A DNA stretch of 5,645 nucleotides from an uncultured cyanobacterium (GTDB taxonomy: Bacteria > Cyanobacteriota > Vampirovibrionia > Gastranaerophilales > Gastranaerophilaceae). Below are positions 1-5,583 of this stretch, piece by piece. The stretch lies in assembly GCA_945836835.1 (NCBI GenBank), contig CAMAML010000098.1:1-5645 (forward strand), given 5' to 3'. A program made the translations under genes and the position numbers. The number at the start of each line of letters is the position of its first letter. Within the stretch, counting starts at the first letter, position 1. Below the pieces are notes generated by a model that worked only from the letters and a program-made list of their open reading frames with translations, made no database searches and was not told the origin of the DNA.

Positions 1-81
1 ATGCCATTATGGTCACATTATACGTCTCACAACTGCTACCACAGTTTCCGCAAAGCTATTATTCTCTTCATGAGGTGTTTT

Positions 82-399
82 ATGAATATCAAAAAAGATT
101 TTGGACAAAGAATTAAAGAGATCAGGAGCAAAAAGGGTATTACCCAATACAAACTTGCGGAAATGACAGGTATTGATCCGAAACATATGAGTCATATCGA
201 AACGGGGCGGAGTTTTCCAAAGGCGGATTTGATTGAGAAGTTTGCAACCGCTCTGGATATAGATTATACAGTGTTGTTCAACACCGAACACCTGCGGGAC
301 AGAAAATTTTTGACGGACAAAATTAACGCCATATTAGGTGAAGTTTCAGACAAAGACTTACGAACTATCTACAAGCTGATTACAAGTTATGTTAACTAA
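82..399 (+). CDS. Small XRE-family helix-turn-helix transcriptional regulator
   Basis: This encodes a 105-residue cytoplasmic DNA-binding protein of the XRE/HTH_3 (Cro/CI-like) family. Residues 1-65 form the five-helix domain: FGQRIKEIRSKKGITQ leads into helix 2 (about TQYKLAEMTG, 21-30), and the recognition helix follows (about DPKHMSHIETG, 32-42). The conserved SHIETGR and the following LIEKFATALDI fit the family well. The remaining 40 residues (NTEHLRDRKFL to the end) are charged and helical, possibly a dimerisation tail. The reading frame is open to position 1, but I chose ATG 82 because GAGGTG (72-77) lies 4 bases upstream and the HTH domain starts at once; ATG 70 would lack this site. 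The target is unknown. The gene is convergent with the diguanylate cyclase gene, leaving a 32-bp gap with no clear terminator hairpin. The family assignment is firm, the specific role is not. Confidence 0.87.
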   Translation: MNIKKDFGQRIKEIRSKKGITQYKLAEMTGIDPKHMSHIETGRSFPKADLIEKFATALDIDYTVLFNTEHLRDRKFLTDKINAILGEVSDKDLRTIYKLITSYVN

Positions 400-431
400 A
401 TACCCGCTCTTAAAAACACGCCCCCAAAACC

Positions 432-1766
432 CTAGAATATTTTTATGGTATTTCTTCCCGAGGTTTTTGCCTGATAGAGTGCTTTATCCGTGTTCATAAT
501 AAACTCTTCCGCCGTCAGGCTCTCGTTATATTCGCTCACACCGATACTTACCGTAACGGAAATGGACTTAACCGCCCCGTCGGAGTTAACCTTCGTTATA
601 TCAATAACTTTCCGCTTAACCGCGTCTCGCAAGCGTTCTGCGACCATGCACGCCTCGGCTTTTGAAGTGTCGGGGAGCAGAAACACAAACTCTTCCCCGC
701 CGTAGCGTCCCGCTATATCATATTCCCGAAGTTCACCCCGCATAACTTTTGCAACCTCCCTCAACACCAAATCACCGCAGGCATGCCCGTAGGTATCGTT
801 AACCTTCTTGAAAAAGTCGATATCCGTCATTATTGCACAGAGCGGAGAGTTTTTGCGTTTTGCAACCGATGTTTCCTGCCTCAGGCGGGTGTCAAGCTGA
901 TGACGGTTGTATAAGCACGTAAGGGCGTCTAAGGTTGCATATTTTAGGATTTCAAAGAAAACGTTTGCCCTTGCAACCGTTGTTGCAACTTGGGTTGCAA
1001 GCTGTTCCAGATAGTAAATTTCGGTTGCGGTTACGGGTTTGTTCGTGCTTTTTGTCACAATATACCCGATGGTTTTGCTTTCGGAAATCAGGGGAACATA
1101 AGAAATTTTACCGTTTTGAGAAATTAGGGTTTCTTTTGGTAAATTACCCGACGCCATCGTTTCCGCAATTTCTTTGTCCAAGCACGAAGAAGGCCATACC
1201 AGCTCATTTTTACCGTTATTTTCGAGGAAAATATAGACCAAATGATTATCTATAAAAGTATCAAGAATTTCCCCGATAATAGGGATGATAAACTCGTAAT
1301 CGTATTGGGTTTCGACGATTTTGGCAATCCCCGTCATAGCATGGTGAAACGAAAAATCTTTTTTGACTTTTTCGACAAGCAGAATATTTTCAATCTTTAG
1401 CTCAATGACCGGTAAAATTGTTTTAAACAGGTCTAAAAGACTCTTGTCCGAAGAATAAACCTCCAAAACGGCTGAAAAATTTCCACCCGTAAAAAGCGAA
1501 AAAATGGTCTTAACGGGGTTTGAAACGGGTTTGCCGTCCGCAAGTGTTTGCGGGGCATCAAACCCTTCCGACAAACTTTCGATATAAGAGTTTGAGTCGT
1601 CAAATCTTTCCAGAGCCTGCCCGAAAACTTTCAGGTTGACATTTATCCTAAAAGTTTCCTGCAAAAAATTTTGTACGTCCGAAAAACTTCTAAACGGTTT
1701 TAAGGAAGTACAAAATTTTTGAAAATCGAATTTTATCGGGCTGTCCGCCAAAAGTTTAGACCTCAA
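432..1766 (-). CDS. GAF-GAF-GGDEF diguanylate cyclase
   Basis: This is predicted to make cyclic di-GMP from two GTP. There is no signal peptide or membrane segment, so it should be cytoplasmic. In residues of the longest frame (444 aa), 1-135 look like a degenerate GAF-like domain ending in a helix (LPVIELKIENILLVEK). Residues 140-272 look like a second GAF domain (YVPLISESKTIGYIV, then LEQLATQVATTVARANVF). Residues 274-444 are the GGDEF domain: DALT at 280-283, the metal-binding DIDFFKKVND around D315, the active-site GGEEF at 356-360, and ALYQAKTSGRN near the end. The product-inhibition I-site RxxD is present as REYD (347-350), five residues before GGEEF, so the enzyme looks active and feedback-regulated. 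The coordinates give the longest frame, from TTG 1766, which overlaps yebC by 11 bases and has no visible ribosome site. An in-frame TTG at 1751, eight bases after GAGGT (1760-1764), is an equally good or better start. It is the second gene of the yebC transcript. Confidence 0.93.
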   Translation of the reverse strand: MRSKLLADSPIKFDFQKFCTSLKPFRSFSDVQNFLQETFRINVNLKVFGQALERFDDSNSYIESLSEGFDAPQTLADGKPVSNPVKTIFSLFTGGNFSAVLEVYSSDKSLLDLFKTILPVIELKIENILLVEKVKKDFSFHHAMTGIAKIVETQYDYEFIIPIIGEILDTFIDNHLVYIFLENNGKNELVWPSSCLDKEIAETMASGNLPKETLISQNGKISYVPLISESKTIGYIVTKSTNKPVTATEIYYLEQLATQVATTVARANVFFEILKYATLDALTCLYNRHQLDTRLRQETSVAKRKNSPLCAIMTDIDFFKKVNDTYGHACGDLVLREVAKVMRGELREYDIAGRYGGEEFVFLLPDTSKAEACMVAERLRDAVKRKVIDITKVNSDGAVKSISVTVSIGVSEYNESLTAEEFIMNTDKALYQAKTSGRNTIKIF

Positions 1767-2505
1767 TTTTTTGCATTAATTCATCGGAAATATCAAAGTT
1801 TGCGTAGACGTTTTGGACATCGTCGTGTTCTTCGAGTTTGTCAAGTAATCTCAATATACTTTGGGCGGTTTTTTCGTCCGTAACCTCAATCGTATTTTGA
1901 GGTATCCGTGTCAACTCCGCCGTTTCGCTCTTCAAGCCGACGCTTTCCAAACCTTCTACAACTTTTTGGAAGTTTTCAACACTTGTTATAACCTTGTATT
2001 GACCTTCTTCTTCGATAACGTCTTCAGCGTCAAAGTTGATTGCCTCTTCAAAAAGTTTTTCATAATCGACATCTTCCGAGAAAGTCAAAACCCCTTTAGG
2101 GTCGAACATCCAGCCAACACATCCCGTTGCACCGAGGCTTCCGTTGAATTTGGTAAAGAAACTGCGAATATCGCCTGCGGTTCTGTTTCTGTTGTCGGTC
2201 ATAGCCTCAACAACAACCGCAACACCGCCTGCAGCATAACCTTCATACGTCAATTCTTCGTAGTTGTCGGCAGAGCCTGCACCCGCCCCCTTTTCTATTG
2301 CACGTTTGATGTTGTCATTCGGCAAACCTGCGGCTTTTGCTTTTTCTATTGCGGTTCTCAAGCGAAAATTCCCCGCAGGATCCGCCCCGCCTAATCTTGC
2401 GGATACTATCAATTCTCTTGAATATTTTTGGAATACAACCGCTCTTTGGGAGTCGACTTTTGCTTTTTTATGTTTAATTGTTGACCATTTCGAGTGTCCT
2501 GACAT
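1756..2505 (-). CDS. yebC: YebC/PmpR/TACO1-family protein
   Basis: This is a full-length 249-residue member of the YebC family. It opens with the diagnostic MSGHSKWSTIKHKKAK, followed by the RELIVSARLGGADPAGN and LRTAIEKAKAAGLPNDNIKRAIEKG blocks (31-73), EELTYEGYAAGGVAVVVE (83-100) and TDNRNRTAGDIRSFFTKFNG (103-122). The GCVGWMFDPKG segment (128-138) resembles cyanobacterial homologues. Family members were first described as transcriptional regulators. Later work on bacterial YebC and mitochondrial TACO1 points to a ribosome-associated role easing translation through proline-rich stretches, so the annotation as a transcription factor may be wrong here too. The start is ATG 2505, with AGAGGT six bases upstream. 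It has its own promoter (2544-2572), with an inferred leader of about 30 bases. The TAA at 1756-1758 sits among the start signals of the downstream GGDEF gene, so the two are probably co-translated. Nothing in the protein appears broken. Confidence 0.97.
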   Translation of the reverse strand: MSGHSKWSTIKHKKAKVDSQRAVVFQKYSRELIVSARLGGADPAGNFRLRTAIEKAKAAGLPNDNIKRAIEKGAGAGSADNYEELTYEGYAAGGVAVVVEAMTDNRNRTAGDIRSFFTKFNGSLGATGCVGWMFDPKGVLTFSEDVDYEKLFEEAINFDAEDVIEEEGQYKVITSVENFQKVVEGLESVGLKSETAELTRIPQNTIEVTDEKTAQSILRLLDKLEEHDDVQNVYANFDISDELMQKIEV

Positions 2506-2543
2506 ATTTTTACCTCTTTGCTTTTAAATTAACCGTGTCTTAG

Positions 2544-2572
2544 ATAATATCAGAAACAAACTTTACTTGCAA
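2544..2572 (-). promoter_or_regulatory. Sigma-70-type promoter for yebC and the GGDEF gene
   Basis: On the minus strand, TTGCAA (2572-2567) serves as -35 (4 of 6 consensus bases). A 17-base spacer follows, then TATTAT (2549-2544) as -10 (5 of 6). The spacer ends in TGA, giving an extended -10 (TGATATTAT). Transcription would start near 2537, about 30 bases before the yebC ATG. The promoter lies between the protease stop and yebC, so yebC does not depend on read-through from the protease gene. No terminator hairpin is visible after the protease stop, so read-through is also possible. Confidence 0.7.
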
Positions 2573-2583
2573 ACGGTGGGGAA

Positions 2584-3267
2584 TTATTTCTTGGTGATTT
2601 TGGAAAGCTGAATAAACTTTTTGGCGTCGTTAATCGGGATTGCAAAGCCTATCCCGATATTTGAAATATTGTTATCGGGGTTGTAAATCGACTGATTAAT
2701 CCCGATAACCTCGCCAGACGAGTTCAATAAAGGTCCTCCCGAACAACCCGGGTTTATCGCCGCATCCGTCTGAATTTTGCCTTTTGCATAATCTATTCTC
2801 GAAATTATTCCCTGAGTCAAAGTTCCGTTGAACCCGAACGGATTACCTATCGCAAGCACTTTTTGCCCGACTTTAAGGCTCTCCGAGTCCCCGAACTTGA
2901 TTGTTTGCAGCGGACGTTTTGGGGAAATCTTTAAAAGAGCCAAATCTCTGAATTTGCCCATGGTTGAAACGACTTGTGCCTTGTAAGTTTGCCCGTTAAA
3001 CGTCGTAACCTCTATAGATTGGTAACCGTCGATTACGTGAGAACCCGTCAGGATAAGCCCGTCCGAGCTGACGATACACCCCGTTCCCGAGGATACTCCG
3101 TCGATAAGCTCCGCCTCAATCGCCACTATTGCGGGATTTATCCGCTCGTAAACCGTTATGTTAATCTCTTCGTCGGGTATCAACTGCCCCGCAAAGGTAA
3201 ATTCGCCCATAATACAGTTAAAGCCCAAAACCGCAATTACAATTACCGCTGAAAATCTTTTGAACAT
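2584..3267 (-). CDS. Exported trypsin-like (HtrA-type) serine protease without PDZ domain
   Basis: This encodes a 227-residue chymotrypsin-fold protease of the S1C/HtrA type, predicted to act outside the cytoplasmic membrane in envelope protein quality control. Residues 1-27 look like a signal peptide: MFKR, a hydrophobic core about 5-20, and a possible cleavage after TFA. The catalytic triad is visible as H77 in LTGSHVID, D108 in FRDLALLKI and S176 in NPGCSGGPLLN. AIGNPFGFNGTLTQGIIS (139-156) and IQTDAAINPG are the usual HtrA blocks around the active site. The chain ends right after GFAIPINDAKKFI, where DegP/DegQ/HhoA proteins would continue into one or two PDZ domains; it reaches a clean stop with no sign of a frameshift. 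Start: ATG 3267 has GGGAGG five bases upstream (3278-3273), whereas an ATG at 3282 would place that site inside the gene. The serine is preceded by Cys where Asn is usual. The substrate is unknown. Confidence 0.92.
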   Translation of the reverse strand: MFKRFSAVIVIAVLGFNCIMGEFTFAGQLIPDEEINITVYERINPAIVAIEAELIDGVSSGTGCIVSSDGLILTGSHVIDGYQSIEVTTFNGQTYKAQVVSTMGKFRDLALLKISPKRPLQTIKFGDSESLKVGQKVLAIGNPFGFNGTLTQGIISRIDYAKGKIQTDAAINPGCSGGPLLNSSGEVIGINQSIYNPDNNISNIGIGFAIPINDAKKFIQLSKITKK

Positions 3268-3343
3268 CGTTGCCTCCCTCATTCCATTATTTATTTTTTT
3301 CTTGTTATTTCACCCTACCAAAGAAAATTTTTCTCGGCAGTTC

Positions 3344-3372
3344 TTGAAATTATTAAAATTTTAATGTATAAT
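3344..3372 (+). promoter_or_regulatory. Near-consensus sigma-70 promoter for ycf23
   Basis: TTGAAA (3344-3349) matches the -35 consensus at 5 of 6 bases. The spacer is exactly 17 bases and TATAAT (3367-3372) is a perfect -10. Transcription should start near 3379, giving a leader of about 56 bases before the ATG at 3435. This is the strongest promoter in the window and predicts high expression of ycf23. Confidence 0.82.
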
Positions 3373-3377
3373 CACAA
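3349..3377 (-). promoter_or_regulatory. Possible promoter for the protease gene, overlapping the ycf23 promoter
   Basis: On the minus strand, TTGTGA (3377-3372, 4 of 6) is followed after 17 bases by AATAAT (3354-3349, 5 of 6). This would start transcription about 75 bases before the protease ATG. It lies almost exactly on top of the opposing ycf23 promoter, so the two could not be occupied together. The region is very AT-rich, so chance matches are likely and this call is tentative. Confidence 0.3.
3352..3365. promoter_or_regulatory. Perfect 14-bp palindrome in the ycf23 promoter spacer (candidate operator)
   Basis: ATTAAAATTTTAAT is a perfect palindrome lying wholly between the -35 and -10 of the ycf23 promoter, and also within the spacer of the possible opposing promoter. 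A dimeric repressor bound here would block either. It could also be a chance product of the AT-rich composition. No bound regulator can be named. Confidence 0.35.
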
Positions 3378-3396
3378 GCAAGAGAAACTACTTAAT

Positions 3397-3415
3397 TTCC
3401 GTACCCGTTACGGAA
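3397..3415 (+). promoter_or_regulatory. 7-bp perfect hairpin in the ycf23 5' leader
   Basis: TTCCGTA (3397-3403) pairs perfectly with TACGGAA (3409-3415) around a CCCGT loop. It falls about 18 bases into the predicted ycf23 transcript and ends 8 bases before the ribosome site AAGGAG (3424-3429). It could stabilise the mRNA or serve as a protein-binding site. No U-run follows, so it is not a terminator, and it is too small to be a known riboswitch. Confidence 0.45.
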
Positions 3416-3434
3416 CAATCAAAAAGGAGAAAAA

Positions 3435-4193
3435 ATGAGCAGAATTGATTTGTTTAAAGAAGATTTGGCGGCAAAGAAAGCCGTAAAAATTATTGCGGGC
3501 ATTGATAATTTCGACATCGAAAACGTAAAGAAAGTTGTTAAATCGGCAGAAGTAGCAGGCGCAAGCGCTATCGACATTTGTGCTGATGAAACAATCGTTT
3601 CCGAAATCAGAAATATGACGGATATGCCGATGTTCGTTTCTTCAATCGTTCCTTCCGAATTGGTTCGTGCGGTTGAACTCGGTGCTGACGCAATCGAATT
3701 GGGCAACTTTGACGTACTTTACAAGAAAGGTGTTTCCTTCTCTAAATCCGACGTTTTGAGATTGGTTGACCAAACTTTGGAAATGCTTGGCGAAAACAGA
3801 GTATTCTTCTCTGTTACAATTCCGGGAGAAATTTCTATCGCCGATCAAATCGAATTGGCAAGAGAATTGAGCGAACGCAATATCGACTTAATCCAAACCG
3901 AAGGTCATTTCTCGGCGGACAAACAGGCTGACGGCGTCAGAGGTTTAATGGAAAGAGCAGAATTGACGCTTTCAAACACTGTAGAATTGGCAAGAAACGT
4001 TGAAATTCCGATTATGACGGCAACTGGTATCAACCCTACAACCGCTCCGTTTGCTTTTGCGGCAGGTGCAAGCGCTATCGGTTGCGGATCTTGCATCAAC
4101 AAGATGAACTCTGAACTTTCAATGATTGCAACGGCTAAACAGCTTGTTGAAATCGCTGCAAGAAACGCCGAAAAAATCGCTGAATTGGTTTAG
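3435..4193 (+). CDS. ycf23: Ycf23/DUF561 family protein (TIM-barrel-like, function unknown)
   Basis: This encodes a 252-residue soluble protein that I recognise as DUF561/Ycf23, a family known from cyanobacteria and red-algal plastids whose biochemical role is not established. The sequence reads as an (alpha/beta)8 barrel of alternating strands and helices: VKIIAGIDNF (17-26), GASAIDICAD (42-51), MFVSSIVPS (66-74), ADAIELGNFDVLY (84-96), FFSVTIPGE (124-132), IDLIQTEG (150-157), IPIMTATGIN (191-200) and ASAIGCGSCIN (212-222). The C-terminal Gly-rich strands 7-8 resemble the phosphate-binding end of other TIM barrels, so a phosphorylated substrate is possible; that is inference. ATG 3435 has AAGGAG five bases upstream. 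The gene is transcribed alone from a near-consensus promoter, with a leader hairpin, and ends at a strong terminator. Its presence is the best taxonomic clue here: it points to the cyanobacterial/melainabacterial lineage. Confidence 0.9.
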   Translation: MSRIDLFKEDLAAKKAVKIIAGIDNFDIENVKKVVKSAEVAGASAIDICADETIVSEIRNMTDMPMFVSSIVPSELVRAVELGADAIELGNFDVLYKKGVSFSKSDVLRLVDQTLEMLGENRVFFSVTIPGEISIADQIELARELSERNIDLIQTEGHFSADKQADGVRGLMERAELTLSNTVELARNVEIPIMTATGINPTTAPFAFAAGASAIGCGSCINKMNSELSMIATAKQLVEIAARNAEKIAELV

Positions 4194-4212
4194 TTCATAA
4201 AATTTTATTAAC

Positions 4213-4246
4213 AAAAAAAGAGTTGCCGATTGGTAACTCTTTTTTT
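4213..4246 (+). terminator. Strong intrinsic terminator, probably bidirectional
   Basis: Seven A (4213-4219) are followed by GAGTTGCC (4220-4227), loop GATT, GGTAACTC (4232-4239) and seven T (4240-4246). The eight stem pairs include one G-U, and the A and T tracts extend the stem. It lies 20 bases after the ycf23 stop. Read on the minus strand it also gives a GC-containing stem followed by seven U, about 50 bases after the stop of the converging pilin-like gene. It therefore probably ends both transcripts. Confidence 0.9.
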
Positions 4247-4272
4247 AAAGCGATTTTTCAAATCCCCGCAAT

Positions 4273-4296
4273 AGGTAAATTGGTAAATAGGTAATT
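4273..4296. repeat. Three tandem copies of an 8-bp unit
   Basis: AGGTAAAT (4273-4280), TGGTAAAT (4281-4288) and AGGTAATT (4289-4296) abut head to tail just after the stop of the pilin-like gene, between it and the shared terminator. It is probably a small replication-slippage product in the 3' untranslated region. No function is evident. Confidence 0.6.
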
Positions 4297-4297
4297 T

Positions 4298-5359
4298 TTA
4301 ATCACCTAGGCACAAGGCAAGGTAGGCGCTGCTGTCGCGGTCGCCGACGCTCCAGCTCGTGCTCGAGGAGTTGAAGGACCGTCCGTAGCTGATGCTATCG
4401 CCCTCCCTCGACCAGTAGGCGCCACTAAAGGGGGTAGAAAGCGGTGAAGAGTAGCCTTCGGGTAGGGTTTTGTTGTGCCATCCCCAAGTGAGACAAGAAG
4501 AGCTGAAGCATACATTCTCATTTGCTTCAACCGGTACACCGTATTGCATTGTGGCTATTTGGGCTAAGGTTGCCATGCTCGGTAAGTGTAAACCTAAGTC
4601 GTGACATGCTTTTACTGCTCCGCCCCAGTAATCATCATTCAGTGATAAACAATTTTTTATGCCAAGTTCGTTTTGGTATTTGTCACAGTCGGCTTGCGTT
4701 AGGGCAGTGTAACTCGTTCCGAGGTCGACCATGCCAAGCAGTGAGTTCATAGTGCGGACGTCGGTGCCGAGTTTGTTAGGTCCTTTTTTACCGTTTATGT
4801 CAAAAACCATACTGACACATCCTGCTGTTGCATTTGTTTCGGGTTTGCCGTCAACTGTAGACCATTGATACTGTTTTACCTCGTCCAATGCTTGACATTC
4901 TTTCCCGTAGGTTAAGATAATTGGCGTTCCGTCACCCGTCACAATCCCGACCGTGTCCATATCGCCCGAATTAAACTGCAACGCCTCAAGTTTTTTACCC
5001 GTTTTTAAGTCGGCAACCGTGTACGTTTTTGAGCCGTTAGCATTTGAAAAACTCGTTCCGCCCCAGCATTCGCCAAGGTTGTTGCTGTTACAGATTTTTG
5101 CTATGCTCAAGTGCTTTTTAAGCTCGTTTACAAAGTCCATGGTCGTATTATACCGCCCGATTTTACCTAACGCATTCATCTTGTCGGTTGCTTTGGTAAA
5201 CTTGTACTTGACTGTACGAACTTGTTCTTTCCTGACTTTTTCTTGAACATTCGTGACAAGCGTCGGCATTGTCACCGCCGCCACCACACCGATTACGCCT
5301 AACGTAATGAGAACCTCTGCTAACGTGAAAGCATTTAGCTTTTTGATTTTTCTGTTCAT
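4298..5359 (-). CDS. Prepilin-like surface protein with variable C-type-lectin-like C-terminus (probable DGR target)
   Basis: This encodes a 353-residue secreted protein. Residues 1-10 (MNRKIKKLNA) are a basic prepilin leader. A prepilin peptidase would cut before F11, giving FTLAEVLITLGVIGVVAA with the conserved Glu at +5 and the hydrophobic helix 11-35 of type IV pilins and pseudopilins; the residue before the cut is Ala rather than the usual Gly. Residues 40-240 match nothing I know. Ten cysteines (90, 98, 155, 181, 225, 237, 252, 284, 289, 350) suggest disulfides outside the cell. Residues 243-353 look like a DUF1566/C-type-lectin-like domain: YWGGAVKACHDLGLHLPSMATLAQIA, then AYWSREG and a closing YLALCLGD. 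The final 40 codons look like a DGR variable region. ATG 5359 has AAGGAGG seven bases upstream, but the frame continues to another ATG with its own ribosome site at 5410. No convincing promoter was found. Likely role: a surface adhesin or ligand receptor displayed on a pilus-like structure (inference). Confidence 0.85.
   Translation of the reverse strand: MNRKIKKLNAFTLAEVLITLGVIGVVAAVTMPTLVTNVQEKVRKEQVRTVKYKFTKATDKMNALGKIGRYNTTMDFVNELKKHLSIAKICNSNNLGECWGGTSFSNANGSKTYTVADLKTGKKLEALQFNSGDMDTVGIVTGDGTPIILTYGKECQALDEVKQYQWSTVDGKPETNATAGCVSMVFDINGKKGPNKLGTDVRTMNSLLGMVDLGTSYTALTQADCDKYQNELGIKNCLSLNDDYWGGAVKACHDLGLHLPSMATLAQIATMQYGVPVEANENVCFSSSCLTWGWHNKTLPEGYSSPLSTPFSGAYWSREGDSISYGRSFNSSSTSWSVGDRDSSAYLALCLGD
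4301..4425 (-). other. Candidate DGR variable region (VR) at the 3' end of the pilin-like gene
   Basis: The coding strand here is about 65% GC over 4311-4420 (71 of 110 bases), while a stretch further up the same gene (4621-4680) is 35%. Of the 29 codons from R318 to Y346, 21 end in C. Eight in a row (S337-S344, 4351-4328, encoding SVGDRDSS) are all NNC, and seven codons in the region are AGC. This is what remains when AAC codons of a template repeat are randomised at A only. The frame residues AYWS, SFNSS, W and AYLALCLGD would be the unvaried scaffold, and the last of these would hold the homing-initiation end. This is inferred from the sequence of one copy; the template repeat is not in the window. 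The left boundary near 4425 is approximate. Confidence 0.62.
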
Positions 5360-5426
5360 TGATGAACCTCCTTCTTTTTTTGCTTTGTGTACTTTTTCTT
5401 TTTTTGTCATGATTTCATCTCCTTTT
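5360..5426 (-). promoter_or_regulatory. Two ribosome sites and an in-frame upstream start for the pilin-like gene
   Basis: ATG 5359 is preceded by AAGGAGG (5373-5367). A second in-frame ATG at 5410 is preceded by AAAGGAG (5425-5419), eight bases upstream. Starting at 5410 would add 17 residues (MTKKEKVHKAKKEGGSS) before the usual prepilin leader, making it 27 residues long and very lysine-rich. The second ribosome site is itself read as codons GAA GGA GGT of the extension. The frame runs further, to an ATG at 5446 with no ribosome site. I prefer 5359 because a 10-residue leader is typical. Confidence 0.55.
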
Positions 5427-5450
5427 CTACTTGTGAAATTATTCAACTGT

Positions 5451-5520
5451 CTACCCCTCTCCGTCGGGAGAGGATACCATTTCTTAATAAACGAAGTGAA
5501 TTTAGAAATGGTTGGTGAGG
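5451..5520. repeat. Nested inverted-repeat element upstream of the pilin-like gene
   Basis: Two perfect stems lie side by side: CCTCTCC/GGAGAGG (5456-5462 with 5467-5473, loop GTCG) and ACCATTTCT/AGAAATGGT (5476-5484 with 5504-5512, 19-base loop). In addition, CCCCTCTCC (5454-5462) can pair imperfectly with GGTGAGGG (5513-5520), closing a larger hairpin around the whole element. No open frame of interest is present. This has the look of a dispersed intergenic palindromic repeat or MITE remnant, but other copies cannot be checked here. Confidence 0.55.
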
Positions 5521-5544
5521 GTTAAACGGTTTATTCAGCCACCC

Positions 5545-5583
5545 CGTGACGTCCTGCGGAAAACCTGTCACGCTACCCCTCTC
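5545..5583. repeat. Third hairpin and second copy of an 11-bp direct repeat
   Basis: CGTGAC (5545-5550) and GTCACG (5567-5572) form a 6-bp perfect inverted repeat around 16 bases. Immediately after it, CTACCCCTCTC (5573-5583) exactly repeats 5451-5461, 122 bp away. The stretch therefore seems to be a second module of the repeat element at 5451-5520. The remaining bases to 5645 show nothing I can name. Confidence 0.45.

Noticed and set aside
1..81. Coding extension of the HTH gene to ATG 1 and a promoter upstream of it
   Set aside because: The frame is open, but the extra 27 residues precede the HTH domain without homology and the ribosome site supports ATG 82. A possible -10-like TATACG near 19 would need a -35 outside the window.
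400..431. A terminator between the converging HTH and GGDEF genes
   Set aside because: There are A-rich and C-rich runs but no stem of useful length in the 32-bp gap.
3187..3267. A lipoprotein signal in the protease, with Cys18 as acylation site
   Set aside because: The residues before the Cys (GFN) do not fit a lipobox, and a conventional signal peptidase site (TFA) follows further on.
4213..4246. The 8-bp stem and 4-base loop as a DGR homing hairpin downstream of the variable region
   Set aside because: It resembles the stem-loop known after some variable regions in size, but it lies over 50 bases away and has flanking A and T tracts placed as a terminator for ycf23, which explains it better.
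4306..4539. A 77-residue minus-strand open frame overlapping the 3' end of the pilin-like gene
   Set aside because: It is an alternative frame created by the GC-rich variable region, with Ala/Arg/Pro-rich low-complexity content and no ribosome site.
5411..5470. A promoter for the pilin-like gene with TAGACA or AATAAT elements on the minus strand
   Set aside because: The pieces do not combine with acceptable spacing, so no call was made.
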